From: Undaria pinnatifida
Taxonomy: Eukaryota; Sar; Phaeophyceae; Laminariales; Alariaceae
Direction of reading: 5' to 3'
Assembly (NCBI GenBank): GCA_012845835.1
Contig: JABAKD010000009.1
Span: 18,549,318-18,613,317, forward strand
DNA length: 64,000 nt
A program made the translations under genes and the position numbers. The notes under the pieces were generated by a model that was given only the letters and a program-made list of their open reading frames with translations, ran no database searches and had not been told where the DNA came from. Shown piece by piece: positions 47,859 through 60,310 of the stretch (its first letter is position 1; every line of letters begins with the position of its first letter).

Positions 47859-48189
47859 CTGGCCCACCCTGATGATTCGCATATGCAGAAAGATTCGGGG
47901 AAACTCCGGTTCTACGAAGTAGAAAAACATAATATTGCCACTTCCCCGAGCCCCGCTCCAGAAGACGCCCACTACGGACGCTGCTTCGTCTTTTAACACG
48001 CTAACCCACGTGTTTCAGGCTACGTCTGCCCCAGTGGCACAGGAAGAAGATCCGACACTGCGAGACGGGCCAGTGGTGACTCCACGGCCTCCAGCCTGAT
48101 CAGCTGGACGCTATTCCCGTAAATTTACGGAAGAATCGCGCCTCTCGTCAAGCAGAAGCAGCTCAGAGCCCCTGCCCCTTCGGGCGCAG

Positions 48190-48785
48190 TTAGAGCAGTT
48201 TTTTTGCGATTATACGCCAAAAAGCGAAGAGGCCACGACGCGAGAAACCGTGGGTTCGGACTCGCGTCGTGCTCCCGAGGCCTGGTGTTCCTGAGGGGGA
48301 CACTGCAGGCCCAAAGAGCCGAGGACTGGTGTTCCCAGAGGGGGACATTGCAGACCCAAATGCCCAACGAGGCTACCGACGGGTTGGTACCGTCGGTGTT
48401 GGACTCTTTTTCGGGTGCAGCGAGGGCGGCTTCTGACGAGTTTCCGCCAGCGAGTGAGGAGGACTCGAGGCGAGAAACCCCGGGTTCGGACTCGCATCTT
48501 GCTCCCGCGGCCTGGTGCTCCCGCAAGGGGACATTACAGGCGCAAAGAGCCGAGGATTGGTGTTCCCAGAAGGGAACATTGCAGACCCACAAATGTCCAA
48601 CGAGGCTACCGACGGGTTGGCACCGTCGGTTTTTGCCATTTTTCGGGCGCAGTTAGAGCGGATTCTCGCGCTTTTCCGCCAACGAGCGAAGAAAGACCCG
48701 ATTCGAGATACCACGGGTTCGGATTCGCGTCGTGCTCCCGAGGCCTGGTGTTCCTGGACGGGGACATTGCAGGCCCAAATTTCAA
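48190..48785 (+). repeat. ~230 bp tandem repeats coding for ~77-residue units
   Basis: Units start 'gggttcgga' at 48252, 48482 and 48715. Each encodes GSDSRxAPEAWCS, GTLQAQRAEDWCSQKGTLQT and NEATDGLxPSV blocks, with frameshifts between them. The last unit runs into the NADAR domain. Confidence 0.85.
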
Positions 48786-48825
48786 CACGGCTTTTGACCC
48801 TTCTCTCGAATACTCCACAGCCAAA

Positions 48826-49290
48826 GTGGTGTTATTCTGGCAGCCCTCATCCTATTTTCCACCGTGGTCCCCTTCGTCGTTTGCCGTGGACGACGTGTCA
48901 TATTCTTGCGCGGAGCAGTACATGATGGCCGAAAAGACCAGGCTTTTCCAAGACCATCGAGCAGTGGGGCTCATCATGTCGTCGCCTAGTCCAAGCACAC
49001 GCAAACACATCGGTCGACGCGTGCGCAACTTTGACTCTGCTGTTGGGGACAGGGAGAAGCAAAACGCCATATTATCTGACACCTACGCCAAATTCACGCA
49101 GAATCCAGCCATAAAAAAATCACCTTTTAAGCTCGGACATCAAGCTTCTGGCTGAATCCAGTCCTCTGGACCCAGTGTGGGGCATTGGTCTCCGGGCGGG
49201 TGGTCCCAGGGCCAACAACCCATGCCAGGGGAGAGGAAAAACTTGCTCGGTGAGGCACTTTCTGCCGTTCGCGAAGCTATTTGCGACAAT
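48826..49290 (+). pseudogene. NADAR (YbiA-like, DUF1768) domain, frameshifted
   Basis: Begins VVLFWQPSSYFPPWSPSSFA, then VSYSCAEQYMMAEKTRLF, GRRVRNFD and AKFTQNP; after a shift in an A7 run near 49113, LDPVWGIGLRA; after another shift near 49220, NLLGEALSAVREAI. These are the ordered motifs of NADAR proteins, which remove ADP-ribose or process NAD-related N-glycosides. The S-x-E-x-Y-x-x-x-x-K core (Glu, Lys) is kept. The two frameshifts and the dead host element make this copy non-functional. It is fused in frame behind the tandem repeats. Confidence 0.8.
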
Positions 49291-49499
49291 GAGACTGGGT
49301 CGGCGCACCCGACCTCCCGTAGTCGGTTCCGCACCTGCACTGCGAATGCAAGAACCAAGAAATCTCGTCCGCGCCGCAACCGGGCCGTTAACAGCGGCCA
49401 GCGCTCGCAAAACTTCCCCTTCGGCATTTCCGACCTATTTCTCGGGCGCGTTGGCCAATTAAAAGCCGTGGAGTTTTGGAGATAGCTTCTGGTGTCGGC

Positions 49500-50220
49500 C
49501 CTGACCTTGCGCTGTCAGAACACGGCCCCTGTTTCGTCAAGGGTACTGTGGCGCTGGACGGCGTTCCGCTCACTATGAAATCGCGTATATCAGTCGAGCA
49601 ACGCCCGACTCGGAGAGGCACTGAACTCCTCTAGATTTGGGGACCGGCAGCATTGTTCAGGCTCCCAAACGCCTCCGGGGGTACTGTGGGGAACAAAGTT
49701 CCGCATATCCTCCGGCCACAAGACACAGGCGAGCATTGGCAAAGTGGGGACCCTCAATGCACGAGTCCAGCGGTAGCTTGAGTTCGTCACCGCGTTCGAT
49801 CGCACACTCGAGTTCCGCAAAGGCAGCAGCAACGGCATCGCCCATTTCTCTGGCTCGTTTTTCAGAGCCTGCCACGGAGTACAACCGCAGTGGCTTGACA
49901 AACTTCAACCTCGTGGGGTTGACAAGCCCCAACCCCGTTGGAGATAGCGGTATCTACCTCCTACGGACCGGCGAGCTGCGCGCTCCCTCCTCGCCGATCC
50001 CAGGGGTCGGTTTGGGTGGACTCGCGCCCTCGCCGAAAGCACTGTCTTGGGTGGGCTCGTGCCCCACACTGAAAGCACAGCTTTGGGTGGACTCGAACCC
50101 CTCGCCGACAGCACTGCCTTGGGTGGGCTCGTGCCCCGCACTGAACATGCTGCCTTGGGTGGGCTCCCTCTCACCTCTACCGCATTTCACGATTTTTGCA
50201 CACACGAGCCACGTATAAGG
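49500..50220 (+). pseudogene. Retroelement pol remnant: RNase H end and repeat linker
   Basis: FVTAFDRTLEFRKGSSNG is readable around 49780-49835, the typical end of Ty3/gypsy RNase H, with frame changes on both sides. 50020-50180 is a ~33 bp tandem repeat ('gggtgggctcgtgccccgca'). No reverse transcriptase YxDD motif is seen upstream, so that part is deleted. Confidence 0.6.
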
Positions 50221-50699
50221 ATTGACGGCCTTTCTGCTTCCCCAGGGAGATTCGTCGCTCGTGTTTCTGCCTCCGTCGCCACTACCGAAGGCTGTACCGG
50301 CCGCGGGTCGATTTCACCTGCCGCTGACACCGTTTTCGCTTCGGTTTTTGCCATACCCATCGAGGGCGGCACGGGCTCCGCAGAAGCCCTGGCTGCAGCG
50401 ACGACCATCGCACAGCCGACTTATCTATCCCGGAGTTCTACACAGGAGACGGTCCCCGCCGCGACCACCGGTTCGACTGTGTCCGTCTTCGCCTTGCTTG
50501 GCACTCCAGCCTTTCTGTCGTCGACGACACGCCGACGAACAGCGACAGCAACGGGTAATGCACCCCCGCTGTAGATTAAGGATTCGGGCCCAGCGGGGCC
50601 CCTCGACCATCTTCCAGATGAGGCACAACCCCGCGGCGAGTCCCACGGTCGCGGCCGACCCCGTCGACCGCCGCGACCCCTGCTCTTGCCGACTCGCCG

Positions 50700-52013
50700 G
50701 TCCGCACGGTGCCACTACCGTCCGACCGCGACCACGCAGAGCCTATATGGGAACTCCCCTCTTACGGCTCACGCCTTCTCCTGGTGACACGCCGACTGCA
50801 CATACAACTGCACATACAAGGTCAGACGCCCTCGGCGACGCTACTGAGCTGCGGTTCGCTGATTCCGTCGCGCGTTATTCACATGCCGATTGGAAGCGAG
50901 AGCAGCACGCTGAGCCGACGGGCCACGCCATGATGCGTTACGTTTCTACCGGCCGGCCATCGGTCCTGCCGCCCGACGTTTTGGCGTGCTACCTCTCGCA
51001 CAAGCGTCCATCCCTCTCAGACCTCAAGGAGCTAGCGGGTAAGGGCCGACTACATGCAACCGACGACGACATCGTCCTACTCGTCCGTAACCCGACACTG
51101 CCACCAACAAGGTCTGACAAACCCAACTCTGTGGGGCGAGCTGCTTGCGTGCTAAACGACGAGCCAGTTCGCATCTACATTCCCCTGCTCATGCGCCCTT
51201 GGATCATGCAAGCTTGTCACTCGACGGCCTCTTGTTACCTTGGCACCACGCGCACGTTGCGCATGCTGGAGCGGTTTTATTGGTGGATTGGCGTGAATGT
51301 GTGCACCCGGTGGTGGCTTCGCCACTGCTTGACGTGCCAAGCGCGGAAAACCCCATGGCCGACTGTCCGCTGGCCCATCATCTCAATGCCTCTACCGGAA
51401 TTTTTCCAAGAAGTCCCCGCCGTACCACGTCACTCAAGACGACGTTTCGACTCCCCTACAACGGCGGGAGGTGGAGCAGATCACTGGTCATCAGTCGGTA
51501 CGGGGGCGAGGTGGCATCATCGCGGTGCTATACAAGACGCATTGGGCGGGACTCTCCCTCATCTTGCGTTATTGAGCCGGAACCCCGGACCAGCACCGCC
51601 AAACCAACCGCCTCTACCGCCGAATGCGGATCGGGGCGGCACAGCGCGAGCTCTCCCGCAACAACGGGGAACGTTTCCTAGCGCCGGGCTACGCCTGTGT
51701 TCCCCGCGCCGATTGGCTCCGTTGCTATCACGACACAGTACTTCCTAAGCGAGCCCACTTTTGGTACAAGGGAGACGATGGGTTATGGTGGCTTAGAAAA
51801 ATCAGCGCGAGCACTAACGAGGACAAGGTATACCTAGTCCGCTTTCTGGACGACCCGGGACCGATTAAACTTCCTCTTCCCCCGGGGCGCTACACGACTT
51901 TGACGGGAGCCGTACGAGGCTCTTGGTACTTGCAAGTTCACATCGCCAGTGCGTTTCCTCGGGGAATCCAACGTAACGTAGACGAATCTCGAGGAGCGGC
52001 CGTGGCTAGTTGA
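50700..52013 (+). pseudogene. Integrase remnant (zinc-binding region and C-terminal tail)
   Basis: LMRPWIMQACHSTASCYLG, RMLERFYWWIG and RHCLTCQARKTP form an integrase HHCC region. The second His appears replaced by Tyr. After 51370 the catalytic core is shifted and largely unrecognisable. 51624-52013 is open again: FWYKGDDGLWWLRKIS and VYLVRFLDDPGPIKLPL look like the SH3/chromo-like tail found after gypsy integrases. Confidence 0.65.
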
Positions 52014-52825
52014 CTTCCACGCCGCCACCGCTCCTCGATAGTTCTTCAATTTTGGGGTTATGAATTTTGAGCCTTTGTCTTTGGGTTGTTCGTCGTGTCC
52101 TGAGGGTCTTTGTCGGGTTTTGGGGCGGTTCTTTCCATTTTTTTTTTTTGTCCTGCCGAGCCCCCTGCTCAGTGCCGGACTAGGGTTCGGGTACAACGCC
52201 GCTATCTGAGGCGCAGGGCTGTCGCCTTTTCGTCTTTGTTCAATTTCGCCTTGCCGATGCCCTCCTCAGCCCAGAGCCGGGGGGGCGACTAGGGTACCCT
52301 GTTCGCGCGTCACGTGGTACAGGGCTATGTACGGGTCTGTGTGTCATTTTTTTTACTTTTGTGTATTGTATTTGTTCTACTTTGTATTTTTTCAACTGAA
52401 CACTTCCCCCCCTAGCGGGGCTGTAGGTGTTGCCACCTTCCATCCCGCGTATTTGTCGATTCCTCGTCTAACTCCCCGCCATGCCGATGGCCCGTGGAGG
52501 TTTTTCGCATGACTTCTCCCTTGTGTTAGCGCCTGTGTTCCCCTCCATACCGACGAGGGCTCGCCTCGCCATAGTACCTTTTCTGCCCCCCCCCCGCCAC
52601 ATCGGCGGTACGCGGCAGGTTGTTGATGGGTGACTTTTGCCTTGTTGTAGGGTCTGCATTCTTTTAACTGTTTCGCGTGTTCCTGGCTCCATAGCAAGAC
52701 CGTTAGAGGTGTGGGAGTGGGTTTTGAGGAGCCGCATCTTCGACTTATGGTCTAGTTCGTTGAACCGGAGTTTCCCCGAATCTCCCATATTTCTGCATAA
52801 TATGCGACTCATCAGGGTAGGCCAG

Positions 52826-53093
52826 TGTTAAGATACGGCCTCGAAAGGCCTGTAATTATTCGAATTTGAGATCATTTGGATGGGTTTCGTATGATAAGGT
52901 TGGCGTTTTATATTCGGGAAAGTTAGGAAATAGATCGGAGGCACGTGCCTCCGATCTCGGAAGCTTTCCGGGGCTCTGGTGGAATCGAAAAAAGCTACAT
53001 CTCTACGAAGGAAACGAAAGTGAGTACTCTCCGAGGACCTGCTCAATTGGCAGACCTGCAGAGGGCACTCTGTGTCCCCCCTATAACTTTACA
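52826..53093 (-). mobile_element. LTR family L1, copy C (minus strand)
   Basis: 268 bp, the reverse complement of copy B with few differences; palindrome at 52933-52956 and TATA box kept. Its leader ('ctggcctaccctgatgagtc' on the minus strand) points left, so it heads an element running opposite to copy B. Confidence 0.8.
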
Positions 53094-53096
53094 AGT

Positions 53097-53395
53097 ACCA
53101 CCAACAACGCAGCTTGCAAATATAAGTAATGACCCGAAATTCGTCGAACTCCCGGCTGACGTCCTTAAAAATATACTCCGGAGTATTTTTATAAAATACC
53201 AGCACCAACCATTATATATAGTGGAGAAACACTATATATATTTAAAACAAAAGAATAGGGCCCCTCCAATTAAGAAAAAACTCACCCACATAGTATATTA
53301 CGAGTACCAACAACGCAGCTTGCAAAGATGAGTATTGACCCGAAATTCGTCGAACTCATGGCTGACGTCCTCAAAATATTTGTATAAAATATATA
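53097..53395 (+). repeat. Tandem copies of dispersed repeat 'R'
   Basis: Two units ('accaacaacgcagcttgcaa', 'ttcgtcgaactc', 'ggctgacgtcct') at about 53097-53165 and 53310-53380, separated by AT-rich sequence. Confidence 0.75.
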
Positions 53396-55194
53396 CGAGG
53401 TATTAAAGTTGCTCCTGCCAAGGCGCAGCGTGGAGTGCGCTCGCCAGGAAGAAAAGGCGGCTAAATAGGCGGAGTATTTCGACCATCCCGATATCCCGCT
53501 ATCATGTGGCCAACCTATCACTGGAACCCCCTACAATACTCAACCGTCACCATATATATCCGCATCATCATATCCAAGCAAACAATCAACAGGATGCTAC
53601 ACCAGAGCCAAGCCTCCTGTCCATACGCTTTCTAAGAAGCATCAAACGGTAATCCGCTGTCCGAATAAATGGATGGTTTGTAACACTAAACTGCTGCGCG
53701 TTTAGTTCAACGCGCAGAAGGTTATTATTGCTCCCAAAAGTTGAAAATACTGCTATCGGTCGTAGCAAGGAGAGAGTCCACGCTGTCTCGCTCTGCCTGT
53801 AGCTCTGTCCTCGTCATGCCGTCCCCCCAAACACGACTGTTCCCATTTCTAACCATGCCACCTTCAGCCGGAAGGGCCAAGCCGCCCCCCCATGCACTTC
53901 CGAAGAAACATCACACGCGACAACCCGCTGTGTCTTAAACATGTGGCTGGTGTAGTCTATAACTGCTACGAGTATCGCAAAATTAAAACAGCCCCGAAGC
54001 ATAGGGCCCCTAAGGAACACGGGGGTCACTCGAGCGGGTGACCCCGACCCACCGCAAAACATGTCCCGAAGTTTGAATAAAGGTGAACCCTTCCTGTAGT
54101 TTTTTTAGTCAAAACTCAACCCGTACCGCCGATCAGAACGCGACATCGCCATCAAGCACACAGCACAGCACAGGGCAATCAGCAATCAGCTCTGCACTGG
54201 GAGCTCATGGCCGCATGATCGAAGCGCTAGTTGCACCAAATCATGGGCCTCTTATGTCTGCCCCCTTCACATATTGTATTCTTCCTTGCGCGAGCTTCGC
54301 GGGCGGCCTGTGATATCATACAGCGATAGATCATTTGATCATTATTTTGGTGCGCATCGATCATCGGAAAGGACACATGAATCAATCGCTCGCGCCAGCA
54401 GAAGAGATTGAGCAATACATACCAACCATAGGTTGTGTTTTTCCCTGGGGTATTCCTCAGCTCCAGAGTGACTGGAGCCTGTCCTGTGACCACGGACTTG
54501 ATTATGCGAGTTAATGTGAGAACAACAACAACAACAACCATGTTTATGCCTACCGTTGTGCCCTGCGAGTGCTGCCCAGTAATAGAGCAGGAGCTGTGCT
54601 GTCACACAGGCATGCTCTTCTAGCTTGTAGCTTCTCGGTTCCACGGTTGTTCCGTTTCGACTTTCGGTTGCCAATTACAAATATGCGAACACGACAAGCG
54701 TTTCATGTACCTGTTCGGTCCCATTAGTATTACGCCGCATATATGACTTCGATAGCGTCGAAGGCGTACCCCTAAAAGGGGTCACGGGCAAAAAACCTGA
54801 AGGATGACCCCCTCTCGCGACGGCAAACGCCGTCATCAAACACCTTTTTTACTAAACTGCTGTGCAACATCACCTCACGAACAGCACCTAACCCGGCTCA
54901 GCCCCATCTCATTACCGAGAACGAACGAGGGGTACCTTCTCCCTACCATCGCTCCTCTCGCTCTTCCGGGCTTGCTCGAGCGCCAGCGACGCTATTGCTG
55001 CGAGCCTACCTTTTCGTACGAGCTACTTTGATTTTGTGGCGAATTGACGTGGCCAAACTTAATCCGCCGAACGAGACCTTTCAAGGTACAGCTCGCCTGG
55101 GCAAGGCCCCAGGCCAGGGTAGACTGCCCGGAGAGGGGCGCTGCTACAGCAAGGGAGGGATATTCCAGCCGAGCTCGTCCGGCTCGTGAGGGAG
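53396..55194. other. Intergenic DNA, no gene recognised
   Basis: Includes a partner of the 30568-30725 repeat (54224-54330) and the fragment 'gtgaccacggacttgattat' plus 'gcgagttaatgtgagaacaa', followed by (CAA)n at 54494-54540. That fragment recurs at 57520-57560 and inverted near 59693-59735, and resembles the SINE 3' part. The last 300 bp may hold the promoter of the exon at 55195. Confidence 0.45.
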
Positions 55195-55425
55195 ATGTTG
55201 TTCATCCTGGTTCTCCTTTTCTTGCCGTGCGCTATCGTGGGCGCATTTGTGACGGCCGACGACCATGACTTGACTGCATTCCAGACTGTTTTCTCGTTCC
55301 AGCCTCCGTCGGGTGCGCTGCACGGACGCTCGGATGCCGTGGCGAAGGACCGCTCCCCCGCGAGGAGCCCGGTGCAGTCTTACTCGGGCATGACAACGAG
55401 AAAGGACAAGGCGCCTACCGCGATG
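55195..55425 (+). CDS. First exon of a plastid-targeted protein of unknown function
   Basis: 77 codons from ATG 55195 to a strong donor (gtgagt at 55426), phase 0. It begins MLFILVLLFLPCAIVGA|FVTADD: a hydrophobic signal peptide with predicted cleavage between Ala and Phe, the heterokont plastid leader pattern, then a Ser/Arg/Lys-containing transit-like stretch ending RKDKAPTAM. An upstream in-frame GTG is not needed. I could not place the next exon with certainty. A phase-0 acceptor at 63001-63002 opens a frame that could follow it across a 7.6 kb intron, or the two may be separate genes. Confidence 0.55.
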
Positions 55426-56865
55426 GTGAGTGGAACCGAGCTGCCACCTATTGGAACGTTCCTGCCTTTTTTTTCGGTCTCTTTGTTGAGAGTGTCGTCG
55501 GTGCAAGCTTGATGATCTTGCCTTTTGCTTGTACCAAAAATAACATGCATAGTCATGGGCATCGTTCGTGCCTACCTGGTGTGATAAATAACCAGGTACC
55601 AGGTACAGATAGGAGGTGCCCCTCTATGATACTTCGACTTGGACTACGAGCTCTTGGCTCTAGTTCATCCCCGGGTGAATTTGGCGATCGTCCTACCGAC
55701 CTGCCGGCCTTCCTCTGCCGCACCATCGTTAGTCACGCCCCCACCGAGCTATCGCCCTAATCCGCTCTAACTTTACATCGTAACTTTATTTTAGCGCAAA
55801 CCCTTGTATCGGTAGATTTCATAAACCAGGCCAGACAGGCACCAACCAACTCTTACAGCTGTATTTGCACGGCTGTCCCAAAATTTAAGGACAATTTGGT
55901 ATCAAACGTAAAGCTAACAACTACTGCCAGGTACAAATACAGACAAACAGACAGATCTTATATTTTCGGACACATGTTGGTGTTTTGGTATCGTACGAAT
56001 GCCAAATACGACTTCCCAGCTTTATTTGTGCCTGCCTCGTGCCTCCCTCGTGCCTGAGTACGTATGCACCCCTTCTGGTAGCCAATTATTTCCTAGTGTT
56101 ATCCCCTGCTATGGGTGCCCTGCTACGCATGCGCACGAGGCGCCTTTTCATCTGGCAACTGTTTGTGTCACAGCACCAGAAGCAGCGGATAAGTTAAGCG
56201 CACAGCAGTAGTGAAGGAGAGGCGCATAGAACATGGAAGGACTTTACGGGCACGCCTACGTCAAAGCGCGCGCTATCATTGACAGCTTTTTTGTGTACGA
56301 TATGATGACACTATTGGTAGTACTCCTTCGGCGGAAGATGCTTCCAGCCATTAATAATAGAACCCCATCTAGGCTGGCAGCCCCCCAGCCCTCTTGTATT
56401 TGCCAGGCTAGGTTGCGTCGCTTTTCTGCTCCGCGCATTCGTGTACCCGGTGTATTTTTTATATGGTCTGGCTGTACGTCCAGATCGAGTGTCGAGACAA
56501 AGCTCCTCCGAAAGATTCTCCCCAAGTACGTACGTACTTGTACTGCTGTTATACAATACCCGAGGTACGAGGTACCCGTATTAATAACATGTGGAATATG
56601 GAATTGCGCAGATATCGAAAAATGACGTGTGGAATATGTAAATGTGCAGATGATAACATGTGGAATATGTAAATGTGCAGATAATAACCAAGGTGATGAG
56701 AGTGCAGCAAAACAGCAAAACCTTCCGTGATATCTGATACTCGCGTATTAGACTAATGATCGGGTCTGTCGAAAGGTTTTTAATAGCGTTTTCAGCTGGA
56801 ATATCGTTTATCATCAGGGGAAGCCGCCGCTATCTTTCGTCTTCAGCATACCTCACCCTAACCTT

Positions 56866-56904
56866 CCCAACCCTAACCCTAGCCCTAACCCTAACCCTAC
56901 CAAT
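56866..56904 (+). repeat. Interstitial telomere-like (CCCTAA)n tract
   Basis: Short run of ccctaa units with variants (aaccctagccctaaccctaa). Too short and imperfect for a chromosome end. Confidence 0.75.
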
Positions 56905-57364
56905 ACCTCGTACTAATAGAGCCTTTGTCCTTGTATGATACCAGTACCAGCTGCCAGGTACTGTTTGTGCCTGGCATTTTATGACACCTGGTGTTTTACG
57001 ATAATACCCCCGTCTGTATCCGAGCACCGCTGTACCGTAAATTCTGCTATCATACCTCGTGTCTACCTGGTAAACATCACTCGCAGCCCTTTGGCTTATC
57101 CTGGTATTCGTACGTCGTATCATAACCTGGCTGGTATTTTACGGATCCTGCTTCACCACCTACGAGCACCGGTGTATGATAAAGTGTGTTCCCTTTGTGC
57201 CTTGATATCGTTGTATCATAATTTATATTTTACCAAAGGTTAAAGGTCAAGTGAACGCCAGCTTTTCAAGCGGACCAGCTCGTAGTTGTGCGGCATTTTT
57301 GTAGGGAGCAACGCTCAACTTTTCTTGCAGCAGTTCATATGCTCCCCTTGTGACCCTTACCGGT

Positions 57365-57460
57365 GGCTACTTCGTGCTTGTGGCTACTTCGTACTTGTGG
57401 CTACTTGTGGCTACTTCGTACTTGTGGCTACTTCGTACTTGTGACTACTTGTGACGACCG
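57365..57460 (+). repeat. 18 bp tandem repeat
   Basis: About five units of 'ttcgtacttgtggctac'. Confidence 0.85.
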
Positions 57461-57579
57461 GTAAAACGCTCAGGTAAAACGCTCAGGTACGTAAGAGCGG
57501 CCCGACTGGCTCCTACTACTTGTGACCACGGACTTGATTATGCGAGTTAATGTGAGAACAACTGCTGCCTGCTATTATG

Positions 57580-57682
57580 ATGTGATACGATATGACATGA
57601 TATGATACGATATGATACGATATGATACGTAATGTTGAACAACAACAACAACAACAACAATAACAACAACAACAACAACCAA
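57580..57682 (+). repeat. (GATATGATAC)n followed by (CAA)n
   Basis: Ten-base units at 57583-57630, then CAA triplets at 57640-57680. Confidence 0.85.
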
Positions 57683-58750
57683 CGGTATGATGCGAGGACA
57701 GCAGTTAAAACCGTAGATGCGGCTTAGGCGAAAAAATGTCGTAATTTAATTCTTGTCGTGACCCAAAATTTAGACTTTACAGTTTTCGGCCCATGCATAT
57801 ACACATACAGCAGTACATGCCTTGCCTTCAACGGTTAGGATGTTAGGATCGGTGCCGGCTAGCTGGTGCCGGCTACTGCCCCGTACGGACGGTACCCCTT
57901 TGGCTCTCAATACTTTAACCTGATCCACACTATTTCCAAGTAGTTTGTTCCTGAAAACATGGGTGCGGTTCAGTTCCGCCAGATAGTTCTGTCAGTGGAT
58001 GGCAATTGGTGGATGGACTTTTTTTTTCCAGCCGGCGAACTTGCGTTTTCCACTGCTCCGCGTTGTGTGTATTTTGTTGCTTTGTCAAATGTTTCGCCAG
58101 GCACCATGACCACGACGACGAACATGCGCGTTCCGCCCGCTGTGCCCGCACGGGGCACGTTTTTTTATTATTTTATTTTAGTCGCAACAGCTCACAGCAC
58201 TTGTGACATGTACAGTAGTCGCATGATAACGCTAGGATTACGGATCGCTTTATTTCTGGGACACGTCGTGAGTATTTCTAAGTGGGAACGTAATGTTGAT
58301 GTTACCCACCGTGTCTCCGGTAGGATACTTCCATGGAGGCATGCTGCAACCTACGATTAACACTTTGTTCTCGTTCACCTTTCTAATACCTACGAATACG
58401 AAGGAATCTATCATACTTGTATATACCAGGAATATGATATTTGTAGTATGATACTTCTGAGTGAAACGCAAAATAAGAAAGGCCTATCATAATCTTGGGG
58501 GATCGGGAGGAGTCTGGCGTAGACAGACGCGCATGCAGTGTGCGCACAAGTGGAGACAAACACTGCTGCTGTGCTCTTTGGTCTATCGCGATTCATCATA
58601 AATAAGGCAACTGGCATACTGCATGAGCAATCGTACGAGCAATTAGTAATGATAATGTCATCACGAGAACATCGCTCCTGTTCGAGGTGTTTTGCAGGCT
58701 CCTGCTCCGGATGTCTGCAGGCTGCACGTACTCGTTCGAAGCGTGTCCCG

Positions 58751-58756
<6 letters not shown>

Positions 58757-58787
<31 letters not shown>
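58757..58787 (+). repeat. (CTG)10 microsatellite
   Basis: Uninterrupted CTG triplets in non-coding DNA. Confidence 0.9.
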
Positions 58788-59774
58788 ACGATAGTCCTGT
58801 TGTAACTACACCAGTAGTGCCGCAATCCTCGTTTAACGTTAGCGAACGGTGCCCTCTCCCGTAGCGATGGTCTCGTTTGAATTGAAGTTAACGTCATCGT
58901 TAACGAACGATCCCCATCCATAAATGGTTATCCAGCATCCCACACAACAATATACCAGGTATATAATGTAATCTCTCCCCCAGCTTTTTTCCGTGATCCT
59001 GCGGGTTGTCAGCAACTGGGCTTAGCTCGCCCACGCGCTCACGCGCTCGGTTGAAGTGGTAATATACATGTGGCTTGAATTGGATTTACTGCCCTCCTGG
59101 TGTTGCATACTAGGTATGGTTTATAGTTCACCAGGAATTACTGTAGATCATGGCGTGGTGTATGGTGTGTGGTGCCAAGTTGTGGTTTGGTGTTTGCTTG
59201 CTCCACGGGAGACTTTCGTGCCTATTCCATATTTGGACCTTTACTTGTAAGGAGTACGGAATGTTACTGGTATCTTCTTTTCGGTCCATGTATTATTCAA
59301 CTCAAGAGCCCATACACGTCGCTGGTGACGCGGTGATGCGTATGAACACGTGAACACGTCAAGTAGACCTCTACTATCATGGCAGGTACTCAAAATGAGG
59401 AATCTTGTACCGGGTGGACGGTGCAGCAGTTTGCCAGGTATTCGACTGCGCAACGCCGGTTCTCATTGGCGCCTCTTAAGAGGCTAGGCAAAATAGACAA
59501 GGCAATGCGCGTACTGAACCCTCCGCCTTAGCTTATGGAAGCCATGTCCGACTACGCCGTTGGCAAACCAAGGCGCAAACAGAGTCCTTCGCTTGTCGAA
59601 GGCTGTATTGTATGCCAGGTTATGTCTGTGACTCTTTTTTGTGTTCCTCCGCTTTTAAGTTATTGTTGTTGGAATTATCACAGCAGTAGTTATTCGCTTA
59701 GTCAAGTCCGTGTTCACAAGACAAGCTCCGGTCACTCTTGGTGGAAAAATGCGCAAGGAAAAAAAACAGACAAA

Positions 59775-60310
59775 AGTGGTACATAATAGTATACGAAGTA
59801 CATGGTATATAATACTATCCCCCCGAAATAATGTATAGTTTCCAGGCACATATCGAGCTGCCCCCCCCCCCCCCCCCGCCCCAACCCCCCCCCCCCCCCC
59901 CCCCCCCCCCCGCCCCCAATAATATACTGGTGCCAAAACCGCCAGATTTATCCCCTCGAAAGGATTTATAGCTTACATGCACAAATTGCCCCTTCCCCCC
60001 CCCCCCCCCCCCCCCCGCCCCCCTCCAAACCCGCTCGCTTTTGATCAAAACCAGGCCCCCCCTTTCCCTTCACAGCTGTCAGATTTTGTCCCCCTCAGAA
60101 ACGGGTTTTATAGTTTCCGCGCACAGACTGACTAAAATCATCCTGTTGACCCTGATAGCTACACTGTAGTTGTAAGGGGAGTCGCCGACCTATATCCTTA
60201 ATGAGGACACACAACTCGTAATGCGCGCGATCGGAGTATCACACACAGCTTGCAAAGATGAGTTTCGACGAAATATTCGATCTCACAGCTGGAGTGTATT
60301 TTAATTTTTA
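59775..60310 (+). mobile_element. Dispersed repeat 'R', long copy
   Basis: Reverse-complement match to 31943-32560 over about 530 bp, including the poly-C blocks (59862-59914 and 59996-60016) and the ~200 bp terminal segment ending 'cacagctggagtgtatttt'. Confidence 0.75.

Larger units (their letters stand above)
47859..52825 (+). mobile_element. Decayed Ty3/gypsy-like element interior with NADAR domain
   Basis: Order on the plus strand: leader; broken gag-like frame (47940-48120); tandem repeat protein (48190-48785); NADAR domain (48826-49290); gap with possible protease remnants; RNase H end (RKGSSNG motif, about 49810); integrase zinc-binding region (51150-51360); and a C-terminal integrase-tail-like domain (51624-52013). 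RNase H before integrase is the Ty3/gypsy order. Reverse transcriptase and the integrase core are missing or frameshifted, so this is a dead copy. It is bounded by L1 LTRs in opposite orientation, so the interior may be composite; 52468-52825 belongs, by its leader, to the minus-strand LTR. Confidence 0.7.

Noticed and set aside
48190-48785. CRISPR-like regular repeats
   Set aside because: Units are 230 bp, contiguous, without spacers and coding; eukaryotic retroelement context.
56866-56904. Telomere end
   Set aside because: Very short, imperfect and flanked by ordinary repeats and genes on both sides.
57959-58360. Plus-strand 133-codon frame
   Set aside because: Begins inside a repeat shared with 38250-38610 and has no splice context or domain.
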